Below, in pieces: positions 1 through 9,657 of a stretch of 64,000 nt of DNA; the first letter of the stretch is position 1; every line of letters starts with the position of its first letter. The position numbers and the translations under genes were made by a program. The notes below the pieces were generated by a model. That model was not told the DNA's origin. It searched no databases and saw nothing but the letters and a program-made list of their open reading frames with translations. This stretch comes from Streptomyces sp. NRRL B-24484. Its GTDB lineage: Bacteria; Actinomycetota; Actinomycetes; Streptomycetales; Streptomycetaceae. Location: the NCBI RefSeq assembly GCF_000717715.1, contig NZ_JOAI01000007.1, positions 115,844-179,843 of the forward strand. Direction: 5' to 3'.

Positions 1-454
1 CGAAGTACATCCGGATGTGGAACCGGACGAACGTCGGGCTGCCGTCCCACCAGCGGCTGAGCAGCCACAGCGTGCTGACGAAGAGTGTCAGCCGGAAGCA
101 GCGGAACAGCGCGCCGAACCCCGACTCCAGGTTCGCGCTGGAGATCACGCTCAGCACCAGCAGCAGGGTGAGCAGGAACAGGAAGCCGCCGGCCCGGATG
201 CGCAGCCGGAGGTTGAGGACGAGCGCCAGCGCGAACGCGGTGACCAGCGCGCCCATGGTGGCCATCTGGATGAGGGAGCGGGGGAGCGGGACGATGGTCC
301 GCGCCCCGGCGGAGCCGAGCGTGTTGAGGATCAGCAGCCCCCAGATCAGCTCGACGGTCCTCGGCGGGCCGGCGGGGCGCGCCCCGGCGCCGGGCCGCGT
401 GCCCGCGGTGTCCGGTCCGTGCGGTGTCCCGTCGTGCGTCAGGTCGCGTCCCAT
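1..454 (-). CDS. O-antigen polymerase/ligase-type membrane protein (partial, 5' part)
   Basis: The gene starts at ATG 454 and runs off the left window edge, so only about 151 N-terminal residues are visible. After a Pro/Gly-rich cytosolic head of about 35 residues, the translation shows hydrophobic helices (LIWGLLILNTLG, ALVTAFALALVLNL, FLFLLTLLLVLSVIS, TLFVSTLWLLS) separated by short loops. This spacing is typical of Wzy/WaaL-like polymerases that act in the membrane on lipid-linked repeat units. The start lies 1 nt after the stop of the beta-helix gene, so it belongs to the same operon. The family call rests on topology and context; no catalytic loop is visible in this fragment. Confidence 0.65.
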   Translation of the reverse strand, partial: MGRDLTHDGTPHGPDTAGTRPGAGARPAGPPRTVELIWGLLILNTLGSAGARTIVPLPRSLIQMATMGALVTAFALALVLNLRLRIRAGGFLFLLTLLLVLSVISSANLESGFGALFRCFRLTLFVSTLWLLSRWWDGSPTFVRFHIRMYF

Positions 455-455
455 C

Positions 456-1982
456 TCAGCCACCGGCCCGCGGCTGGAGGGTGCTGCCCGCGTCCTGCCG
501 GTACGGCGCGCCCTGCCACTGCCCGAAGTCGAGCGTCCGGCTGGGGTCGTGGGCGACGAAGCTCCACGGTCCGACGTAGGTGTTGTCGTGCCAGCGGTTC
601 TGCTGCTCGCCGGTGATCGCCTCGGCCACCGGTTCGCCCTTGTACGGCGACCAGTCCGGATAGGTGCCGTAGTTCGCCAGCACCGCCATCCGGCCGCACT
701 TCGTCGTGCAGCCGACGACGGACGGGTTCAGCGTGAAGCGGTTGTCGTGGACGTCCACCCGCTGGGTCTTCCACCGGCAGTCCGAGTAGAGCGGTGCGGT
801 GGCGATCGCCGGCCGGGCACAGCTGCCGGTGTTCTTCACCAGCAGCGTGCAGTCACCGGACGAGGTGTTGGCCGGGCTGTTGCAGAACCGGTCGGCGTTC
901 TCCCACAGGGTGATCCCGGACCAGTTGTCCTCCAGCACGTTCCGGTCGATCTCGATCTTGTCGGTGCGGGCCGGGATCCGTGGTTCGCCGCCGGACTCGG
1001 ACAGGTAGACGGTCGGATAGGGGAAGTTGTCGCCGCGGTCGGCGGACCGGCGGCCCTCGACCCAGTTGTTGTGCCGGATCGTGTTGTTCCGGACGACCGC
1101 GTTGTAGCTGGCCTCGTACACCAGCGCGGCACCGTCGTTGGCCTCCAGCACGTTGTCCTCGATGCGGAAGTCGTTGTTGTTGGTGTCCGCCCACAAGCCG
1201 GCTCCGCGGTTGTCGTGCACCCAGTTGCCGCGGACGTCGGCGCCGTCGACGGCCCAGAACTTGATTCCCCCGGTGCAGCCGCAGCCCGGCTGCCGCCGCT
1301 CCCAGTCGTCCGTGTTGTTGCCCACGACCTCGTTGCCCTCGACCAGCAGGCCCTTGATGGCGCCGCCGGACTTGTAGGCGTTCATTCCGTACTGTCCGTT
1401 GTCGCGCAGGCAGCTGGCGCGGACCTGCTGGTGGGCACCGGCCATCAGCCCGGCGCCGGAGTTGTGCTGGATCGTCGCGTGCTCGATCACCCACCCGTCG
1501 GCCATGTCGTGGTTGACCACGCCCTCGTCGTGCGGGGCGACGAAACCCTGCACGGTCAGGTAGCGGACGGTCACGCCGGGGGCGGTGCCGCTGAACGCGT
1601 AGTTGTTGGTCCTCCGGCCGTCGAGCACCGCGCCCGGCGCGCCGAGATAGGTGTCCCCCTCCTTGGTCACGACCTGGGCGTAGCGGTCCGGTTCGAGCGT
1701 GTGCGTGCCCGGGAGCAGCCAGAACGTGGTGTGCGGGGGGTTGCTCCTGGTCTTCGCGGCCAGATCACCGACCACCGCGGGGTCGACCGTCACCGCGCCC
1801 GCCGGCGGGCTCGCCGGCCCGGTCGGGGGTTCGGCGCAGACCCGGGCCACGGCCACGGCCACGGGCCCGGACGGCGTGGCGGTCGCCCTCGCCGGGGCGT
1901 CCGGCGTGCTCGTGCAGCCGGTCGTCACCAGCAGGGCCAGCGTCAGCGCCGGCGCCGCCCGGCGCCACCTCGTGATCCCCAC
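456..1982 (-). CDS. Secreted right-handed parallel beta-helix lipoprotein
   Basis: This 508-residue protein has an N-terminal Arg-rich, hydrophobic signal ending in a lipobox (LLVTTGCTS, Cys about residue 20), so it should be a surface lipoprotein. From about residue 60 it shows repeated N-rich beta-helix rungs (for example VEGNEVVGNN, IEDNVLEANDG, VVRNNTIRHNN), the fold of pectate lyases, polysaccharide epimerases and related enzymes. The GTG start at 1982 is chosen because it gives the shortest ORF that keeps the whole signal, with a G-rich Shine-Dalgarno just upstream. It sits between the lyase and polymerase genes. It probably trims, epimerises or binds the exported polysaccharide; the exact reaction cannot be read from sequence. 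Confidence 0.8.
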   Translation of the reverse strand: MGITRWRRAAPALTLALLVTTGCTSTPDAPARATATPSGPVAVAVARVCAEPPTGPASPPAGAVTVDPAVVGDLAAKTRSNPPHTTFWLLPGTHTLEPDRYAQVVTKEGDTYLGAPGAVLDGRRTNNYAFSGTAPGVTVRYLTVQGFVAPHDEGVVNHDMADGWVIEHATIQHNSGAGLMAGAHQQVRASCLRDNGQYGMNAYKSGGAIKGLLVEGNEVVGNNTDDWERRQPGCGCTGGIKFWAVDGADVRGNWVHDNRGAGLWADTNNNDFRIEDNVLEANDGAALVYEASYNAVVRNNTIRHNNWVEGRRSADRGDNFPYPTVYLSESGGEPRIPARTDKIEIDRNVLEDNWSGITLWENADRFCNSPANTSSGDCTLLVKNTGSCARPAIATAPLYSDCRWKTQRVDVHDNRFTLNPSVVGCTTKCGRMAVLANYGTYPDWSPYKGEPVAEAITGEQQNRWHDNTYVGPWSFVAHDPSRTLDFGQWQGAPYRQDAGSTLQPRAGG

Positions 1983-1990
1983 CCGCCCCC

Positions 1991-3955
1991 CTAGCCCCGG
2001 AACCTGAGTACGGTGGTCAACTCCTGCGCGCCGCCGGCGAAGCCGGTACCGACCAGCGTGGTGGCGGGTTCCTTGCGGCCGAAGCCGGCGGAGTACCAGC
2101 CCAGTGGCGGGTCGCTCTCGCCGCGGTGCGCCGACCAGACCAGGCCCCCGGGCAGGTCGAGCACCGCGGAGCGGTCCGCGTCGTCCCGGGTCCAGGTGAG
2201 CGCGGCCCGGTTCCCCGTCAGGTCCGCGGTGACCGCCGGGCCGAGGTGGAACGCCAGGCGCACGGCCCGGCGCGGTCCGCGCAGCTCGTCGACGATCCGC
2301 AGTTCCCGGGTCGCGGCGGTCAGCTCCACCCGGCGGCGGTGCACCGACGGCCGGTAGCCGTCGTGCTCGGCACTCCAGCGGGCCACGCCCTCCTCGGAGG
2401 TGTCCGCGACCAGGACGCGGCTGCGGGCGTGCCGGGTCCACAGGAACGGGCCGCCGGAGACGGACTGGTCGCCGCCGTCCACCTGCAGGGTGTTGTGGCC
2501 GGGCGTCGAGCGGAAGTACTGCCGCCACTCGGGCTGCCCGTGGTAGCAGAACGTCCCCGGGTCGGCGAGCACGTCGACCCCGTCGTGCCGGACCTCCACG
2601 GACAGCGCGTCCGCGTGGGCGTGCGCGGCGATGGACAGGAACCCGTGCGGACCGCCGTCGCAGCGGCACCAGATCTCCTCGGGACCGCGCAGGACGGTCA
2701 GGCCCGCGTCGGCGAAGTGGGCCGGCCGGTCGGCCGGACGGGTCACGCCGCCCTCGTCGGCGCCGGCGTTCCGCGCGTACGGCCGGACGAGCGCGGCCAG
2801 CAGCGGGGTGCGCACATCGGTGCCGGTCACCACCGGCCACCAGGGGAGCCGGCCGAACACGGCGTCGCCGGTGGCCAGCAGCGAGCCCCAGCGGTCGGTG
2901 CCCGCGCCGTCCAGGACCAGACCGTGCCCGTCGTCCGCGTCGCCCTGGCGCGGGGGCCGCAACCGGTTGTCGACGACGGCTGCGAGGGCGTCGGTCATCC
3001 GCAGCAGTACGAGCCGGACGGACGCGGGGACCGGCACGGCCGCGGCGTCCGCCTCGGCCACCGCCGCCAGGCCGAGCTCCAGGACGAGCCCGTGGTACTC
3101 GGTGGCCAGCTCGCGGTTGAGGCCGGAGGGGAAGGTGTTGGCGCGCAGGTGCCGCTCCAGCGACCGCAGTGCGGCGGACCGCCAACGCGTCGAGGAGGGG
3201 AACCACCCGAACGCGCAGGCCGCGGCGAACTGCCCGGCCGCCTCGGCGACGACGTGGTTGTTCGCCGACGACCCCCGGCTGGGGAAGGCGGCCAACCAGC
3301 GCTGGTGGTGCCAGATCTGATGCAGCGCCACCGGGTTTTCCTCGAACAGCCCGGTCGCGCCCGGCCAGCCGTCGAGCAGCCGGCGCACCCACACCCAGGA
3401 CAGCAACCGGATGCCCAGCTCGATGCCGCTGATCCAGTGCACGCCGCGCAGCGGCGGGTTGGCCGCCCACCACGACCGCAGGTGCTCGGCCACGCGTTCG
3501 GCGTACCGCTCGTTCCCGGTGACCGCGTAGGCGGCGGCGAGCACGGTCAGGTACTGGTGCCGGGACAGTTCCCAGATCTGCTTGATGTCCCCGACCGCGT
3601 CCTCGCTCCGGTACGGCACGTCGAAGGCGTAGCCGGCCGGCGCCCGCCGCCCGGTCCTCGGGTCGCGCCACCAGTCGGGGGCGGCCAGGTCGTCCCGGAC
3701 CTCCCCGAAGAACTCCGCGTGACCGTCCATCAACCGGTCCGCCTCGGCGACGAGGCGCTTCGCGGCGTCCGGCGGCACCGCGGCGACCGTCCCGGCGGGC
3801 AGCACGGCGGTGAACCGGGCGTCCGTCACGGGCGGGCAGTCCGGCACCGCCGACCGCCACCGCCGCCTGCGCACGGCGTCGCCCACCCGGCCGCCGACCT
3901 CCTGCGGTCCCATCCGGGACAGCCGCCGCAGGTACCAGCCCGGGCCCATGGTCAT
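1991..3955 (-). CDS. Heparinase II/III family protein (alginate-lyase-like)
   Basis: This 654-residue protein has an alpha/alpha-barrel N-terminal half (WELSRHQYL, NPPLRGVHWISGIELGIR) and a C-terminal heparinase II/III beta-sandwich. Landmarks are AHAHADALS (predicted metal/catalytic His), the following DPGTFCYHG and PGHNTL. Such enzymes cleave uronate-containing polymers by beta-elimination. No signal peptide is evident, which is common for members in bacterial capsule and EPS operons. The ATG at 3955 overlaps the previous stop by 4 nt (ATGA), so translation is coupled to the oxidoreductase gene. Next to an AlgD-like dehydrogenase, a role in editing or turning over the cluster's own polymer is likely (inference). 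Confidence 0.88.
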   Translation of the reverse strand: MTMGPGWYLRRLSRMGPQEVGGRVGDAVRRRRWRSAVPDCPPVTDARFTAVLPAGTVAAVPPDAAKRLVAEADRLMDGHAEFFGEVRDDLAAPDWWRDPRTGRRAPAGYAFDVPYRSEDAVGDIKQIWELSRHQYLTVLAAAYAVTGNERYAERVAEHLRSWWAANPPLRGVHWISGIELGIRLLSWVWVRRLLDGWPGATGLFEENPVALHQIWHHQRWLAAFPSRGSSANNHVVAEAAGQFAAACAFGWFPSSTRWRSAALRSLERHLRANTFPSGLNRELATEYHGLVLELGLAAVAEADAAAVPVPASVRLVLLRMTDALAAVVDNRLRPPRQGDADDGHGLVLDGAGTDRWGSLLATGDAVFGRLPWWPVVTGTDVRTPLLAALVRPYARNAGADEGGVTRPADRPAHFADAGLTVLRGPEEIWCRCDGGPHGFLSIAAHAHADALSVEVRHDGVDVLADPGTFCYHGQPEWRQYFRSTPGHNTLQVDGGDQSVSGGPFLWTRHARSRVLVADTSEEGVARWSAEHDGYRPSVHRRRVELTAATRELRIVDELRGPRRAVRLAFHLGPAVTADLTGNRAALTWTRDDADRSAVLDLPGGLVWSAHRGESDPPLGWYSAGFGRKEPATTLVGTGFAGGAQELTTVLRFRG

Positions 3956-6153
3956 CGCGCCCCCGCCAGGGTCACGGGCGCGCCGCCGGCCAGGGCGGCC
4001 CGCACCGCGAGGGTGGCAGCCGTGGTGGCGACCAGCGACTCCAGGGGCACCGGCATCGGTCCGCCGGTCCGCACGGCCCTGACGAACGCGGCCAGTTCGG
4101 CGGCCTGGCCCTTGTCCCGGGCCTTCGGCAGCCGCGAGCTGACCCACCGCCTGCGGCCGGCCGTGCCCTCGAAGTGCACCGAGGCGCGGACGAAGTCGTC
4201 GAGCTTCAGCACCTTGCCGTCCGCGACGAGGTCCAGCGTCTCCTTGGGGAAGCCGGACGCGCCTGTGGTCACGTAGCTGAGGGTGGCGGTGGAGCCGTCC
4301 GGGTAGCGCAGCACCACCTGGAGGTCCTCGTTGCCGGCCGGGGCGACCGCGTACACCGAGACCGGGTCGGCGTCCAGCAGCCAGCTCGCCGTGTCGATGA
4401 AGTGCCCGCCCTCGCCGGCGAACCGCGAGCCCTCGGAGTCCTGTCGGAGGTACCAGCTGCCGTGCTGCAGCCGGCCCGCGTTGACCAGGTAGCGCAGGCT
4501 CGCCGGACCGGTCCGGGCGCCGAACCGGCTCCTGGCCTCGCGCAGCAGCGGTGCGAACCGGCGGTTGAACCCCACCTGCAACCGGTCGTTGCAGGACTCC
4601 TCCACCGCCGCGAGCACGCCGGCCAGTTCGTCCTCGGTGAGGGCCAGCGGCTTCTCCACGAACACCGCCTTGCCGGCGAGCAGCGCCCTGCGGGTCAGTT
4701 CGGCGTGCGAGCTGTGCCGGGTGACCACGAACACCGCGTCGACGGAAGGGTCCCCGAGCACGGCGTCGAGATCGGTGGTCGCGTGGGCGAATCCGAACTT
4801 CCGCTGCGCGTTGGCCGCGGACAGCGCGGTCGTGGTGACGACCGTGGACAGCACGACGCCGTCGCGCTGTTCCAGGTGCGGCAGCAGCATCGACGTCGCG
4901 TAGTTCCCCGCGCCGACGAACGCCAGCCGCACCGGCGTCCCGGCGGGCCGGGCCGGGGCGGGCGCCGGGCCGCCGCGCCGTACCGCGGGCACCGCCACCG
5001 CCGGGGCCTGCGCCGTTGCCTCGTCCGGGGCGTCGGGGTAGCGGAACAGCACCGCCACGGCCTTCAACTCGCCGTCCTCCAGGTGCCGGTACGTCTCGAC
5101 GGCGTCGTCGAAGTCGGCGACGTGGGAGATCAGGGGTTCCACCCCGACGCGGCCGCGGGCCATGAGGTCGAGGAAGCACGCCAGGTTGCGGCGCTCCGTC
5201 CAGCGCACGTAGCCGATCGGGTAGTCCCGCCCCTCCAGCTCGTACTCCGGGTCGTAGCGCCCGGGGCCGTACGAGCGGGAGAACCGGACGTCGAGCTCCT
5301 TCTCGTAGTAGGCGTTCCACGGCAGGTCCAGGCGGCACTTGCCGATGTCGACGACCCGGCCGCGGTCCCGGCACAACCGGGCGGCCAGCTCGACGGGCTG
5401 GTTGCTGCCGCCGCCGGCGGCCAGGTACACCTGGTCCACGCCGTGACCGCCGGTGAGCTCGGCGACGGCGGCCTCCACGGCCGCGGACGAGGGGTCGCCG
5501 CAGGCCGCGGCACCCAGGTGCTCGGCGAGCTCGCAGCGCACCGGGTCGGGGTCGGCCCCGACGACGCGGACCCCCGCGGCGGCGAGGAGCTGCACCACCA
5601 GCTGGCCGATCAGCCCGAGGCCGATGACCAGCGCCACCTCGCCGAGCTGCGGCTCGCCCTGCCGCACGCCCTGCAGGGCGATCGAGCCGACGGTGCCGAA
5701 GGCGGCGTGCCGCGGCGCCAGGCCGTCCGGAACGGGCGCGTAGAGGTTCTTCGGCACCCAGTTCAGCTCGGCGTGCAGCGCGTGCTCGTTGCCGGCGCAG
5801 GCCACCAGGTCGCCGACCTTCACGTCGTCGATCCCGGCACCGACCTGTTCGACCACCCCGCACAGGGAGTAGCCCAGCGGCGTGTAGGAGTCCAGCTTGC
5901 CCATCACCTTGCGGTAGGTGGCGGGCAGCCCGTTGGTGGCCACGCTCTGCATGACCTTGGCCACCTGGTCCGGACGGGAGCGGGCCTTGCCCAGCATCGA
6001 CATGCCGGCCTCGGACACCTTCATGAGCTCGGTTCCGGTGGATATCAGCGAGAAGACGCTGCGGACCAGCACACCGCCGGGCTTGCACCCCGGCACCGGC
6101 ACGTCGAGCACCGCCAGCTCGCCGCTCTTGTAGTTCTGCACAACCTGCTTCAC
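3952..6153 (-). CDS. Bi-domain oxidoreductase (zinc-type ADH + Gfo/Idh/MocA)
   Basis: This 733-residue fusion has two parts. Residues 1 to about 370 form a medium-chain alcohol dehydrogenase-like domain with a Rossmann GLGLIGQ motif. From about residue 400 there is a Gfo/Idh/MocA domain (VAFVGAGN-type nucleotide fold, then EKPLAL with the conserved Lys). This fusion recurs in bacterial EPS and capsule loci, often directly beside heparinase II/III genes as here. It is expected to modify a nucleotide-linked or polymer-linked sugar using NAD(P). The GTG start at 6153 has AGGGGA about 6 nt upstream. It is coupled to the downstream lyase by a 4-nt overlap. The substrate is unknown. Confidence 0.88.
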   Translation of the reverse strand: MKQVVQNYKSGELAVLDVPVPGCKPGGVLVRSVFSLISTGTELMKVSEAGMSMLGKARSRPDQVAKVMQSVATNGLPATYRKVMGKLDSYTPLGYSLCGVVEQVGAGIDDVKVGDLVACAGNEHALHAELNWVPKNLYAPVPDGLAPRHAAFGTVGSIALQGVRQGEPQLGEVALVIGLGLIGQLVVQLLAAAGVRVVGADPDPVRCELAEHLGAAACGDPSSAAVEAAVAELTGGHGVDQVYLAAGGGSNQPVELAARLCRDRGRVVDIGKCRLDLPWNAYYEKELDVRFSRSYGPGRYDPEYELEGRDYPIGYVRWTERRNLACFLDLMARGRVGVEPLISHVADFDDAVETYRHLEDGELKAVAVLFRYPDAPDEATAQAPAVAVPAVRRGGPAPAPARPAGTPVRLAFVGAGNYATSMLLPHLEQRDGVVLSTVVTTTALSAANAQRKFGFAHATTDLDAVLGDPSVDAVFVVTRHSSHAELTRRALLAGKAVFVEKPLALTEDELAGVLAAVEESCNDRLQVGFNRRFAPLLREARSRFGARTGPASLRYLVNAGRLQHGSWYLRQDSEGSRFAGEGGHFIDTASWLLDADPVSVYAVAPAGNEDLQVVLRYPDGSTATLSYVTTGASGFPKETLDLVADGKVLKLDDFVRASVHFEGTAGRRRWVSSRLPKARDKGQAAELAAFVRAVRTGGPMPVPLESLVATTAATLAVRAALAGGAPVTLAGAR

Positions 6154-6189
6154 CGGAAGTCCCCTCGTTTCTCTGCCGTCATGTGGGCG

Positions 6190-8124
6190 CTACGCCGTCA
6201 GCCGGGCGCCGTGGCCGGAGCCGGAGGTCGCGCCGCGGTACCAGTACTCCAGGGTCAGCACGTGCCACAGGTGCTTGGAGTAGTCCTGCTGCCCGGCGGC
6301 GTCCGCGGCGACCATGCGCGCGAGCGCGTCGCGGCGCAGCAGCCCGGAGCCGACGAGCACGCCGTCGTTCACGACCTCGCGCACCAGCGGTGCCAGGTCC
6401 CGGCTCATCCACGCCCGCAGGGGGGCGCTGAACAGGCCCTTGGGCCGGTACACGATCTCCCGGGGCAGGACCGAGGAGGCCGCCTCCTTGAGGACGGCCT
6501 TCCCCTGCCGTCCGACGATCTTGCGGTCGCCGGGCACGGCGAACGCCGCCCTGACGACCTCGACGTCCACGTACGGCACCCGCACCTCGGTGGACGCGGC
6601 CATGCTCGACCGGTCCGTGTACGCGAGGTTCAGGCCCGGCAGGAACATCCGGGCGTCACCCAGGCACATCCGGTTGACGAAGTCGTCGAGCTCGTTGTCC
6701 TGGTAGGTGTCCGCGTGCTCGGTCAGCACGTCCTCGACGGTCCCGGCCAGGTCCGGGTCGACCAGGGCGAGCAGTTCGTCCCGGTCGTACATGGTGTAGC
6801 TGCGCCGGAACGCGGTCTCCTCCGGCAGCTCGGCGAAGGAGAGGAACCTCTTCGCGAACCGCACCGACCGGAACCCCCGGCGGGCCGTGGCGACCGGCAG
6901 CCGGTCCACGACCGCGGACAGGCCGCGTCGCACGGGCCGCGGGACGCGCTGGTAGCGCAGCGCGAGCCGGTTGGCGAGGTGCTTGCGGTAGCCGGCGAAC
7001 AGCTCGTCGGCGCCCATCCCCGAGAGCAGCACCTTGACCCCGGCCTCCCGGGCGGCCGAGCAGATCAGGAAGGTGTTGATCGCGGCGGGATCGCCGATCG
7101 GCTCGTCCAGGTGGTACGTCATCCGCGGCAGCAGGTCGAGCACGTCCGGGGCGATCTCGATCTCGTGCAGGTCGACGCCGAACCGCTCGGCCACCTGTCG
7201 GGCGTAGCGCAGGTCGTCCGGCATCGCCTCGACCCTGGCGTCCTCGGCGCGGAACCCGATCGTGTAGGCGGAGATCCCGGGCCGGTCGCGGGCCGCGAGC
7301 GCGGTCAGGTAGCTGGAGTCCAGGCCGCCGGAGAGGAACGTCGCCACGGGCACGTCCGAGAGCAGGTGACGCCGCGTCGACTCCTCGACGATCGCGGCGA
7401 GGTCCGGCAGCTCGCCGGCGAGAGCCCGATCCCGGCCCTCCGCGGCGACGTCGCGCAGGTGCCAGAACCGGCCGCGGTCCACCCGGCCGTCCGGCCGGCA
7501 CCGGAGCCAGCTCCCCGGCGGCAGCTTCTCCGCCTCGCGGAACGCGCACCGTGAGTCCGGCACCCAGTAGTACAGCAGTGAGGCCACCAGCGCCGCGGGG
7601 TCCACCTCCAGCGACCCGCCGGTGGCGGCGGCCAGTGCCTTGAGCTCGGAGGCGAACACCAGGCCCCCGCCGCGCCGGACCAGGAACAGCGGCTTGATCC
7701 CGAGCTGGTCGCGGGCGAGCACCAGCTCGCCCGTCCGCTCGTCGAAGACACCGAACGCGAACATGCCGCGCAGCCGGGGCAGACAGTCCGTGCCCCAGCG
7801 CCGCCAGGCCTCCAGCAGCACCTCGGTGTCGGACGTGCCGCGGAAGCGCACCCCGGCGGCCGCCAGTTCGGCACGCAGCTCGGGCGCGTTGTACAACTCG
7901 CCGTTGTACGTCAGGACGAGGCCGTCCGAGGCCATCGGCTGGGCGCCCGTCCCGGACAGGTCGACGATGGCCAGCCGCCGGTGCCCCAGGTGCACTTCGC
8001 CGTCACCGACGGGGTGGCCGTAGCGACCCTCCCCGTCGGGGCCGCGGTGTGCGAGGGCCTCGGTGAGCAGGTCGGTCACGACCCCTCCGTCCGGCCATCG
8101 GTACGTACCCGCGATGCCACACAT
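6190..8124 (-). CDS. asnB: Asparagine-synthetase-like amidotransferase (glutamine-hydrolysing)
   Basis: This 644-residue protein begins MCGIAGTYR, with the N-terminal catalytic Cys of class II glutaminase domains. An ATP-pyrophosphatase/synthase domain follows, with the PP-loop FLSGGLDSSYL near residue 265. Length and layout match AsnB. Paralogues inside polysaccharide operons are thought to transfer ammonia to carboxylates of uronic acids rather than to aspartate. That reading fits the neighbouring nucleotide-sugar 6-dehydrogenase but is inference. ATG 8124 is 3 nt after the upstream stop, and its Shine-Dalgarno (TAGGA) overlaps that stop, so expression is coupled. The symbol reflects family, not a proven aspartate substrate. 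Confidence 0.88.
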   Translation of the reverse strand: MCGIAGTYRWPDGGVVTDLLTEALAHRGPDGEGRYGHPVGDGEVHLGHRRLAIVDLSGTGAQPMASDGLVLTYNGELYNAPELRAELAAAGVRFRGTSDTEVLLEAWRRWGTDCLPRLRGMFAFGVFDERTGELVLARDQLGIKPLFLVRRGGGLVFASELKALAAATGGSLEVDPAALVASLLYYWVPDSRCAFREAEKLPPGSWLRCRPDGRVDRGRFWHLRDVAAEGRDRALAGELPDLAAIVEESTRRHLLSDVPVATFLSGGLDSSYLTALAARDRPGISAYTIGFRAEDARVEAMPDDLRYARQVAERFGVDLHEIEIAPDVLDLLPRMTYHLDEPIGDPAAINTFLICSAAREAGVKVLLSGMGADELFAGYRKHLANRLALRYQRVPRPVRRGLSAVVDRLPVATARRGFRSVRFAKRFLSFAELPEETAFRRSYTMYDRDELLALVDPDLAGTVEDVLTEHADTYQDNELDDFVNRMCLGDARMFLPGLNLAYTDRSSMAASTEVRVPYVDVEVVRAAFAVPGDRKIVGRQGKAVLKEAASSVLPREIVYRPKGLFSAPLRAWMSRDLAPLVREVVNDGVLVGSGLLRRDALARMVAADAAGQQDYSKHLWHVLTLEYWYRGATSGSGHGARLTA

Positions 8125-8127
8125 GTC

Positions 8128-9657
8128 CTACCGCACCTCCTGGTCACTGTCCGGGACCCTCGCGGTCCGCATCGTCGTGAGTCCCGTCCGCCGCCGGCCC
8201 GTGCCGGTGTGCCGGACCGGCCGCTCGTAACGGCCGCGCGTCGCGGTGAACGGCCCGTCCCACAGCGTGCCGTCGGTCCGGTCGCGCGGATCCGGGTCGA
8301 TCAGCACCACACCGAGCACCGGGATGTCCTGGTCCGCGAGCTGCCGCGCCACGGTGTGCAGCCACGCGGTGCTGCCGTGCCCGGCGCGCACCACGAGCAC
8401 GGTCCGGGTGCCGAGGTACCGGAGGTCGCTCCACGTCGTCCCGGGCGACACCGAGCCGACGCCCAGCCGGCGCCCCTGGCCCGCCCCGGCCGTCGCCCGC
8501 TCGCCGCCGGCCACGGTCGGCTCTCCCGGCCGCCGGCCGCGCCTCGCGAACCGCGGGCCGGGCAGCTCGCCGACGAGGACCACCGGCCCCTCGTCCGCCA
8601 GTGCCCCGGCGAGATCCCGGGCGATCGCGCCGGTGCTGCGCGCGCAGCCCAGCTCCAGCAGCGACACCGGCTCGGCGGAACCGCGCACGGCACGGGCCAG
8701 CGTCGTGGTCAGCCTCGCCCGTGCCGCCCGGGTCCGTCGGCCCTGCCACCGGCCGGCCGGCCGGCGGGGCACCCGGCGCAGCTCCGCGACGACCGAGGCG
8801 CCGAGGTTCGCCGCGACGTCCCGGCGCAGCACGGGGCGGTCCGCCACCACCGTGCCGACCGCGGCCACCGCGAGCCCGAGGACGAGCCCGAGGACGAGCC
8901 CGATCGCGGCGTCGGTGGCGGCGGTCCCGGCCAGGGACTGCCGCACCGGGCGCGGGGCGTCCACGATCTGCGTGCCGGCGACGAGCCCGGGCGTGCCGAC
9001 CTTCGCCTCCGCCGCGCGCTGGCCGAAGTCGGTTACCCGCGCGGTGAGTTCGGCCCGGCTGGCGAAGAGCGACTCCAGGCTCGCCGACGCATTCGGCCCG
9101 CTCTGCCGGGAGGCGTCGCCGATCGTCCGGTTGACCTGGGCGAGCTCCTCCTGCAGGCGGCCCCGCTGGTCGAGCAGGGCCTTGGCCTGGGCGTCCGCGG
9201 TTTCCTGGATCCGTCGCACGTGGTCCGCGACGAACGCGTCGGCGAGCGCCTTGGCCCGGGCCACCGCCTCCCCCTCACTGTGACCCGTCACGGTGATCTG
9301 CAGCACGTTGTTGGTCAGGCCGATGCCCCCGTAGTCCTTCATGAAGTCCTCCGGCCGCTCCGAGGATCCGAGGGACTGCAGGGCCTTGCGGGCGATCCCC
9401 GTGGTCTGCAGCAGGGCGGCGTCGGTGCGGATCAGCGTCCCGGGGTCGTTCGGCTGGTCCGCCTGGTGCGCGACCAGCACCTTGACCAGTGCGGTCGGCG
9501 GCAGCGGCCGCAGGACGGCCAGCGCCGCGCCGGCCAGCAGCCCGAGCAGCGCCGTCGCGCACCAGAGGCGGCGCCGCCTGCGCACGGCGACCACCAGCGC
9601 CTGCAGGTCCACCAGCGGTGCGGCGGCCGACGGCTCCGATGTCGTACTCGTCGTCAC
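8128..9657 (-). CDS. Wzz-type polysaccharide co-polymerase (chain-length protein) 1
   Basis: This protein of about 509 residues has a cytosolic N-terminus, a transmembrane helix (ATALLGLLAGAALAVL, about residue 35), a long extracytoplasmic coiled-coil-rich segment (residues 55-245) and a second helix (IGLVLGLVLGLAVAAVG). A C-terminal cytosolic domain resembles the tyrosine-kinase domain of Wzc/CapB proteins, but no Walker A motif is visible. This is the layout of PCP/Wzz proteins that set polymer length together with Wzy. The GTG start at 9657 overlaps the upstream stop by 4 nt (GTGA). It is the second of two adjacent Wzz paralogues. Confidence 0.8.
   Translation of the reverse strand: MTTSTTSEPSAAAPLVDLQALVVAVRRRRRLWCATALLGLLAGAALAVLRPLPPTALVKVLVAHQADQPNDPGTLIRTDAALLQTTGIARKALQSLGSSERPEDFMKDYGGIGLTNNVLQITVTGHSEGEAVARAKALADAFVADHVRRIQETADAQAKALLDQRGRLQEELAQVNRTIGDASRQSGPNASASLESLFASRAELTARVTDFGQRAAEAKVGTPGLVAGTQIVDAPRPVRQSLAGTAATDAAIGLVLGLVLGLAVAAVGTVVADRPVLRRDVAANLGASVVAELRRVPRRPAGRWQGRRTRAARARLTTTLARAVRGSAEPVSLLELGCARSTGAIARDLAGALADEGPVVLVGELPGPRFARRGRRPGEPTVAGGERATAGAGQGRRLGVGSVSPGTTWSDLRYLGTRTVLVVRAGHGSTAWLHTVARQLADQDIPVLGVVLIDPDPRDRTDGTLWDGPFTATRGRYERPVRHTGTGRRRTGLTTMRTARVPDSDQEVR

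Noticed and set aside
15..4276. Very long plus-strand ORFs (659 and 716 codons) opposite the EPS genes
   Set aside because: Antisense shadows of GC-rich minus-strand genes: no domain character, low-complexity Val/Gly/Arg composition, and the opposite strand has clear families with coupled starts.
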